NCBI GenBank assembly: GCA_002405475.1
Contig: DHLX01000027.1
Location: forward strand, 1 to 8,983
DNA from: Burkholderiales bacterium UBA4657
Lineage (GTDB): Bacteria; Pseudomonadota; Gammaproteobacteria; Burkholderiales; Burkholderiaceae_E
Direction of reading: 5' to 3'
DNA length: 8,983 bases
Made by a program: the position numbers and the translations under genes. Shown here one piece after another: positions 5,586-8,983 of this stretch. The notes under the pieces are model-generated. The model was given only the letters and a program-made list of their open reading frames with translations, ran no database searches and was not told the DNA's origin. Within the stretch, counting starts at the first letter, position 1; the number at the start of each line of letters is the position of its first letter.

Positions 5586-5907
5586 TACGTTTCCATGTTG
5601 TGCATTTCGTCGCGGAAACGGTGCTAGAGTTCTTATCGACCTGAACGCGCCCACTTTTCAGTCTGATTTATTCGACCTTGACGCAGGCGAGGTCAAAAAG
5701 ATCCTCAATACGCTCAAAAAGCTTAGCGGTCTCACTTGGAACGAGGTTTTTCGAGACCACGGGCTTAAGGAACAGGTCAAAAGTATGCCTGGCAAATACA
5801 CAATTCGACTCTCGCAGTCGTACAGAGCCGTTGCTATCCGTGACGGTGCGGGGATGCGCTTTGCAGCTCTCCACCAAGACCACGATGGAGCATACGGTAA
5901 AAAGTAG
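5563..5907 (+). CDS. RelE/HigB-superfamily toxin-like protein
   Basis: The open frame encodes up to 114 residues. From about residue 22 (DLNAPTFQSDLFDLD) it matches the layout of RelE/HigB-like proteins common on plasmids and phages: a helical stretch (EVKKILNTLKKLSGLTWNEVFRDHGLK), then beta strands GKYTIRLSQSYRAVAIRDG and MRFAALHQDHDGAYGKK. Members with RNase activity cleave mRNA on the ribosome; the HxDHDxAY ending is typical of a subset whose activity is not established. The start is uncertain: ATG 5563 gives a 21-residue N-terminal extension (MCLVWSAITFPCC...) unlike relatives, and no ATG, GTG or TTG lies in frame nearer the conserved region. No antitoxin gene (HigA-like helix-turn-helix) lies next to it. 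Confidence 0.65.
   Translation: MCLVWSAITFPCCAFRRGNGARVLIDLNAPTFQSDLFDLDAGEVKKILNTLKKLSGLTWNEVFRDHGLKEQVKSMPGKYTIRLSQSYRAVAIRDGAGMRFAALHQDHDGAYGKK
5588..5620. promoter_or_regulatory. Inverted repeat near divergent gene starts, possible operator
   Basis: CGTTTCC at 5588-5594 is the perfect reverse complement of GGAAACG at 5614-5620, with a 19-nt spacer. It lies where the toxin-like gene and the doubtful minus-strand ORF start back to back, a usual position for an autoregulatory operator. No convincing -35/-10 pair could be assigned. A chance 7-bp match is possible. Confidence 0.25.
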
Positions 5908-5985
5908 TGCCCCTCTCAAACCCCGGCAGCCATAAGCTACCAGAGATAGAGGCGCAGCAAACATACTGGTGGTCGATATCAATTC

Positions 5986-6017
5986 GTTTGGCTGGGGCAC
6001 GCATCCCGTCGCCAAAC
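5986..6017. repeat. Hairpin in the intergenic region before the zinc-ribbon gene
   Basis: The 238-nt gap between 5907 and 6146 has no gene I can support. It contains GTTTGGC (5986-5992) paired with GCCAAAC (6011-6017), and inner GGG/CCC (5995-5997 with 6005-6007). No T run follows. It may be a leader structure or a weak terminator of the toxin-like gene. A TATAAG at about 6046 could be a -10 element, but no matching -35 is evident. Confidence 0.35.
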
Positions 6018-6145
6018 ACACTACTCGTCGAAGAGCCCTCTTCTTTTATAAGCCCCGAACAGCCCGAGGACTAGACACCTTTGGTTGCCTATTCGGCCGC
6101 GCCTTCACTCCAATACAGCGCCAGCCCAATCTACAAGGAACCTTA

Positions 6146-6388
6146 ATGGATCAAAACACTCAGCATGAAAACATCAAAAAATACACAACGCGCAACGGAG
6201 TAGAGCGCTTTAAGCCAAGCTTATCGTTACTCGAGGAGTTGAACGATAACTCCCAGGGTTTCTGTATTGCCTGCGGCGAAATAAGCGACAGCGTCGAGCC
6301 CGACGCATCCGGGTACCAGTGCGAGCACTGCGGACAGAACAAAGTTTCTGGACCCGCTACGCTGGCAATCAGCGGAATCTGCTTCTGA
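6146..6388 (+). CDS. Small zinc-ribbon protein
   Basis: The 80-aa product has two CxxC pairs, Cys40/Cys43 (FCIACGE) and Cys59/Cys62 (QCEHCGQ), separated by 15 residues, which is the spacing of a four-cysteine zinc ribbon. The N-terminal half is hydrophilic (MDQNTQHENIKKYTTRNG) with a short helix (PSLSLLEELND). I choose ATG 6146 because AAGGA at 6135-6140 sits just upstream, while an open frame starting at 5969 has no such site and an implausible N-terminus. Similar short zinc-ribbon proteins are common hypothetical proteins on Pseudomonas-type plasmids and integrative elements; their function is unknown. It opens a run of five same-strand genes with short gaps. Confidence 0.75.
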   Translation: MDQNTQHENIKKYTTRNGVERFKPSLSLLEELNDNSQGFCIACGEISDSVEPDASGYQCEHCGQNKVSGPATLAISGICF

Positions 6389-6415
6389 ATCCTTCCCCCA
6401 AAACCAGAGGTAACC

Positions 6416-6682
6416 ATGCAATCTGAATATACTTTTTTTTCTGACCCTGGTCATGGCTGGATACAAGTCCCCCTACAGGAAATCGAGCGTCTGGGAATTC
6501 GGCCATCGCCCTATAGCTATCGCGACGATAGCTACGGCTATCTCGAGGAAGACTGTGACTATTCCCTCTGGATAAAAGCAAAGCAGGCGAATGACGAACC
6601 GTTCACGGTCAAAGAAATTGCTTCTGATGAAGATTCTTTTGTAAGAAACCTGCCCCATTTTTTTAGAACCGCCTTCCGATAG
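6416..6682 (+). CDS. Small conserved plasmid/ICE-type hypothetical protein
   Basis: The 88-aa product begins with a pattern I associate with a family of hypothetical proteins on mobile elements: FFSDPGHGWIQVPLQEIERLGI, then SYSYRDDSYGYLEEDCDYSLWIKAK. It is acidic and soluble, with no signal peptide or metal motif. The start has an AGAGGTAA ribosome site just upstream, and the gap to the zinc-ribbon gene is 27 nt, supporting one operon. A perfect 9-bp palindrome lies inside the coding region at 6514-6534. Function is unknown; family membership is from memory of pattern, not a search. Confidence 0.75.
   Translation: MQSEYTFFSDPGHGWIQVPLQEIERLGIRPSPYSYRDDSYGYLEEDCDYSLWIKAKQANDEPFTVKEIASDEDSFVRNLPHFFRTAFR
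6514..6534. repeat. Perfect 9-bp inverted repeat inside a coding region
   Basis: TAGCTATCG (6514-6522) and CGATAGCTA (6526-6534) are perfect reverse complements around a CGA loop. They encode the near-repeat YSYRDDSYG. The palindrome could form a stable mRNA hairpin or be a protein-binding site, or may only reflect repeated Tyr-Ser codons. Confidence 0.5.
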
Positions 6683-6727
6683 CCGGGGAGCGCTCGGCAT
6701 TAGGCATTTATCAACGAAAGAATCAAT

Positions 6728-7792
6728 ATGGCTAGCACTTATATAGAGGCATGCCAGGCTTTTGCCTGCCAGGACCACACGGGAAAGATTTTTTTCTTAC
6801 TGAGGGAATGCACTTATGAGTCGAATCTATATCCTCATACCCCACGTTGGGGAGATTGGGTATTTGGCTCTTATGCCACCTGTATGCGCAATATCATTCG
6901 CAGCGCCTCTTTGTTTGAGGGCGGCACTAACAAAGGTTGTGCCTCATCACCTTCGGCCTTTATTAAACAATGGCGGGAAAAACTTGCCAACCCTGGCGTG
7001 CTGAACAACTCCTTGCTTACAACGAAGTTTTCTGAATCTCTATTCGGAGGGCTACCATTGCCAATGAAGGAATGGGCACATGTCCTGTATAAAAAATACA
7101 ATTTGCCAGAATCTGTGATTCAGAACGACAAACTGACTCTGGATACGAGCATGGAGGGAGCCTGTTCTTTTCTGGAGGAACTACTTGAGGGTGATGGCAA
7201 ACCCGGATTTGGCGCATGGCGCATGAATGGGTGGACTACTTCTTTTTCAGCATCCAAGGCCGCAGTTCCTGTGCCAGATCCCATGAATATCCCACTGAAT
7301 ATTAAGGTGTTCTGGTTACCCGAAGCCTACGATACGCCTAGCGAGCAGCGATCACACTTGATCGTTACTCCTGAAGGCATACGATCCACCCGCTGGGAAT
7401 ACTCGACGATCGAGAGCTTTATTCAAAACGAGGTAGTTGCACTCGAACGTGCCTACCCTGGCTCGGCAGCGCCCGCAATTCGTCAGTTCAGAAAAATACT
7501 CAAGCAAAAATGTGAGCTCCCCAAAGATTATGTGGCACATATCACCAAACCTGCGGTAACCAGCCGTAGCTATAGCGACTATGCGCGGTTAATCGAATGG
7601 TCACAGACACAAGACGCATCAACACCCGGCTCGAATCAAAGCAGCTTCTATTTGAATTTGCATCTTGACAATCGTGGCCTGACCAGGGAAATGCTGTACC
7701 TACTTGAAAAGTTAATCTCCTATGACCTGGTGCGCTTTGAAAAGCGTGAACCTGAGTCTTCACCCAAGGCTGTCTCAGCAGAGGCAGCCTGA
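6728..7792 (+). CDS. Hypothetical protein, 354 aa
   Basis: I do not recognise this protein. It appears soluble and cytoplasmic with no signal peptide or transmembrane segment. Visible features are a Trp/Tyr-rich N-terminal part (CTYESNLYPHTPRWGDWVFGSYATC), an ASSPSAFIKQWREKL stretch, a middle region beginning with FGAWRMNGWTTSF (~158-170), and a Ser/Pro/Ala-rich C-terminal tail (ESSPKAVSAEAA). No catalytic or nucleotide-binding motif is evident. A GAAAG ribosome site precedes the ATG. It lies 45 nt after the 88-aa gene and 64 nt before the ArdC-like gene, so it is probably in the same transcript. It may be an antirestriction- or establishment-associated factor, but this is inferred only from its neighbours. 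Confidence 0.75.
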   Translation: MASTYIEACQAFACQDHTGKIFFLLRECTYESNLYPHTPRWGDWVFGSYATCMRNIIRSASLFEGGTNKGCASSPSAFIKQWREKLANPGVLNNSLLTTKFSESLFGGLPLPMKEWAHVLYKKYNLPESVIQNDKLTLDTSMEGACSFLEELLEGDGKPGFGAWRMNGWTTSFSASKAAVPVPDPMNIPLNIKVFWLPEAYDTPSEQRSHLIVTPEGIRSTRWEYSTIESFIQNEVVALERAYPGSAAPAIRQFRKILKQKCELPKDYVAHITKPAVTSRSYSDYARLIEWSQTQDASTPGSNQSSFYLNLHLDNRGLTREMLYLLEKLISYDLVRFEKREPESSPKAVSAEAA

Positions 7793-7798
7793 TTACAA

Positions 7799-7830
7799 CC
7801 CCCATACACTGCAACAGCAGGGTGTGGGGG
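7799..7830 (+). promoter_or_regulatory. GC-rich hairpin in the leader of the ArdC-like gene
   Basis: CCCCCATACACTG (7799-7811) pairs with CAGGGTGTGGGGG (7818-7830) around a CAACAG loop, with one G-T wobble and one mismatch. It fills the 64-nt gap and ends about 16 nt before the GGAG ribosome site. The next bases are GTCTAAAAACC, not a T run, so it is not a typical terminator. It resembles in position and in its C-tract/G-tract stem the hairpin before the 2706 gene. Confidence 0.5.
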
Positions 7831-7856
7831 GTCTAAAAACCAAAACGGAGTTTTTT

Positions 7857-8627
7857 ATGAAGGCAGACTTCACGTTTCTTTTATCGGAAGCTGTATCCAA
7901 GCCCGGCATTCTCTCCGACGCTTATTCTGTTTTTCACGAATACAGTGTGGGCAACATGATGTTAGCGTATACCCAGCTAACCAGCAGAGGAATTCCTTTG
8001 GGCCCTATTGCTACATACAGAAAATGGCAATCACAAGGCCGATCTGTCAAAAAAGGCGAAACTGCTATATCGCTTTATATGCCGGTCTCTATCCCCAAAA
8101 AAACCACGACCGGACATAAAACAGACGAATTCTGTACTATCTTTATGGTTAAGAACCGCTGGTTTGCTTTTGCTCAAACCGAAGGACAGGATATAGACCA
8201 CCCCAAGCCGCCTGACTGGAACTACGATCTGGCACTGACGAATTTGGCCATTACAGAAAAATCTTACGACGTAATCGATGGCAACACACAAGGGTACGCG
8301 CAAGGCAACCAGATAGCCATTAACCCTGTAGCTAAATACCCGCACAAAACACGCTTCCATGAACTGGCTCACGTGGTGTTAGGACATACAGACACACAGG
8401 CCATGATGGATGATCATCTTATTCGGAGAGACATCAAAGAAGTCGAAGCCGAATGTGTCGCTTATATCTGCTGCTCTACGCTAGACCTTACCGGCCTGGA
8501 AGAAAGTCGTCACTACATCCAAGAATGGATGAACGGGACTCCGATCGAAGAAAAAAGCGCCCGGAATATCTTGACCGCTGCCAACAAAATACTGGACGCC
8601 GGCAAACCTCCGGTCTGCTATTCATAA
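7857..8627 (+). CDS. ArdC-like antirestriction protein (ssDNA-binding domain plus zincin metallopeptidase domain)
   Basis: The 256-aa product has the two-domain layout of ArdC/TraC-primase-type proteins. Residues ~20-110 match the N-terminal single-stranded-DNA-binding domain (DUF1738 type): NMMLAYTQLTSRGIPLGP, the TYRKWQSQGRSVKKGETA loop, LYMPV and FMVKNRWFAFAQTEG. Residues ~140-215 form a zincin-type metallopeptidase domain with HExxH as FHELAHVVLGHT (His168, Glu169, His172) and a downstream EVEAECVAY (Glu197 or Glu199 as third ligand). Proteins of this type enter or act early in recipient cells during conjugation and protect incoming DNA from restriction. Start support is strong: GGAG at 7847-7850, six bases before the ATG; the longer open frame from 7722 overlaps the previous gene. 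All key residues look intact. Confidence 0.88.
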   Translation: MKADFTFLLSEAVSKPGILSDAYSVFHEYSVGNMMLAYTQLTSRGIPLGPIATYRKWQSQGRSVKKGETAISLYMPVSIPKKTTTGHKTDEFCTIFMVKNRWFAFAQTEGQDIDHPKPPDWNYDLALTNLAITEKSYDVIDGNTQGYAQGNQIAINPVAKYPHKTRFHELAHVVLGHTDTQAMMDDHLIRRDIKEVEAECVAYICCSTLDLTGLEESRHYIQEWMNGTPIEEKSARNILTAANKILDAGKPPVCYS

Positions 8628-8628
8628 G

Positions 8629-8655
8629 AACCCACGTCCCGTCAAAAATTGGGTT
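8629..8655 (+). terminator. Possible weak hairpin after the ArdC-like gene
   Basis: AACCCA (8629-8634) pairs with TGGGTT (8650-8655) around a 15-nt loop. Only three T close the structure, so termination would be weak. It lies between the ArdC-like gene and the 67-aa gene. Confidence 0.3.
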
Positions 8656-8711
8656 TATCCATTACCAGTGCGCAACCGCCGCTTGTGTGGAAACTTTATT
8701 TAGGAAACTTT

Positions 8712-8915
8712 ATGAACCGATATCACCTCCATTGCCCAGGATGGCCTTATTCCTGCACCGTCTACGGTAATAGCACTCGAGACTGTCTGGACAAGTTCAA
8801 AAAACAGAATGATCTGTCCCGTATGCCTAAAGGCTATGCCATCTGGACGGACGAGTCCGCTCCTTTTAAAAGCACACTCCCAGTCGGCCACCGGTATCTT
8901 GACCTGGGCTATTGA
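8712..8915 (+). CDS. Small hypothetical protein, possibly cut at its 3' end by an IS200-type end
   Basis: The 67-aa product (MNRYHLHCPGWPYSCTV...) is unrecognised. It has an aromatic N-terminus, a helix with DCLDKFKKQNDLSRMP, and a YAIWTDES segment. The ATG at 8712 has AGGAAA five bases upstream. The start at 8649 is less likely as it lacks a ribosome site. The stop codon TGA at 8913-8915 lies within the TTGACATCC string that typically begins an IS200/IS605-type end, so the last codons may derive from the insertion, leaving the true C-terminus unknown. It follows the ArdC-like gene by 84 nt on the same strand. Confidence 0.6.
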   Translation: MNRYHLHCPGWPYSCTVYGNSTRDCLDKFKKQNDLSRMPKGYAIWTDESAPFKSTLPVGHRYLDLGY

Positions 8916-8983
8916 CATCCTCCCCGGCCTGAAGGGCGGGGATTCCTACGGCGCTTAGGCGCGGCATGGAGCCGCGCCTAAGT
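8912..8983. mobile_element. IS200/IS605-type end (hairpins), continuing beyond the window
   Basis: TTGACATCCTCCCCGGCCTGAAGG followed by a GCGGGGATTCC block is the familiar palindromic end of IS200/IS605-group elements. The stem CCCCGGCC (8922-8929) pairs with GGGCGGGG (8934-8941) with one G-G mismatch. A second, perfect 12-bp palindrome, CTTAGGCGCGGC/GCCGCGCCTAAG, lies at 8954-8982. No tnpA or tnpB coding sequence is visible upstream on the plus strand, so either the element lies to the right of the window or this is a solitary end. Orientation is not determined. Confidence 0.6.

Noticed and set aside
5668..6021. Minus-strand open frame of 117 codons
   Set aside because: It is mostly antisense to the toxin-like gene and its amino-acid pattern is not protein-like.

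Overview
The window looks like an accessory region of a mobile element (large plasmid or integrative/conjugative element) of a gammaproteobacterium, possibly Pseudomonas- or Marinobacter-like. That assignment is inference, based on a mid-range GC content, short proteobacterial Shine-Dalgarno spacing and the gene content: an IS200/IS605 transposase, a tyrosine recombinase, an ArdC-like antirestriction protein, an orphan DNA methyltransferase, a protein with an ADP-ribosyltransferase-like C-terminus and many small unrecognised proteins. I see no housekeeping genes, rRNA, tRNA or CRISPR array.

Layout, left to right. (1) 1-~275: the 3' end of an IS200/IS605 tnpA and its right-end hairpins, inserted into an older gene of which only 18 codons (282-338) remain. 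(2) 340-2576: three tightly overlapping plus-strand genes: a TIM-barrel sugar-isomerase/AP-endonuclease-2-like protein, an acidic unknown protein, and a multidomain protein ending in an ART-like domain. (3) 2577-2705: a structured leader with two hairpins, then 2706-3957, an unknown 120-aa protein overlapping an orphan DNA methyltransferase, closed by a clear intrinsic terminator (3991-4030). (4) 4061-5092, minus strand: a tyrosine recombinase with substitutions at several usually catalytic positions. Its 5' side (5189-5310) carries a 122-bp structure with 27-bp imperfect inverted repeats around a GC-rich hairpin. (5) 5563-5907: a RelE/HigB-superfamily toxin-like protein without a visible antitoxin; a doubtful minus-strand ORF lies opposite its 5' side. 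(6) 6146-8915: five plus-strand genes with short gaps (zinc-ribbon protein, small acidic protein, 354-aa unknown, ArdC-like antirestriction metallopeptidase, 67-aa unknown), ending abruptly at a second IS200/IS605-type end with its characteristic hairpins (8913-8983).

The unifying theme is probably establishment and defence evasion: ArdC-like protein, solitary methyltransferase and ART-like protein are all types of gene carried by conjugative elements and phages to survive host restriction. The recombinase and three IS200-type palindromes show that the region has been repeatedly rearranged. The least explained parts are the TIM-barrel/unknown/ART operon and the inverted-repeat structure beside the recombinase.
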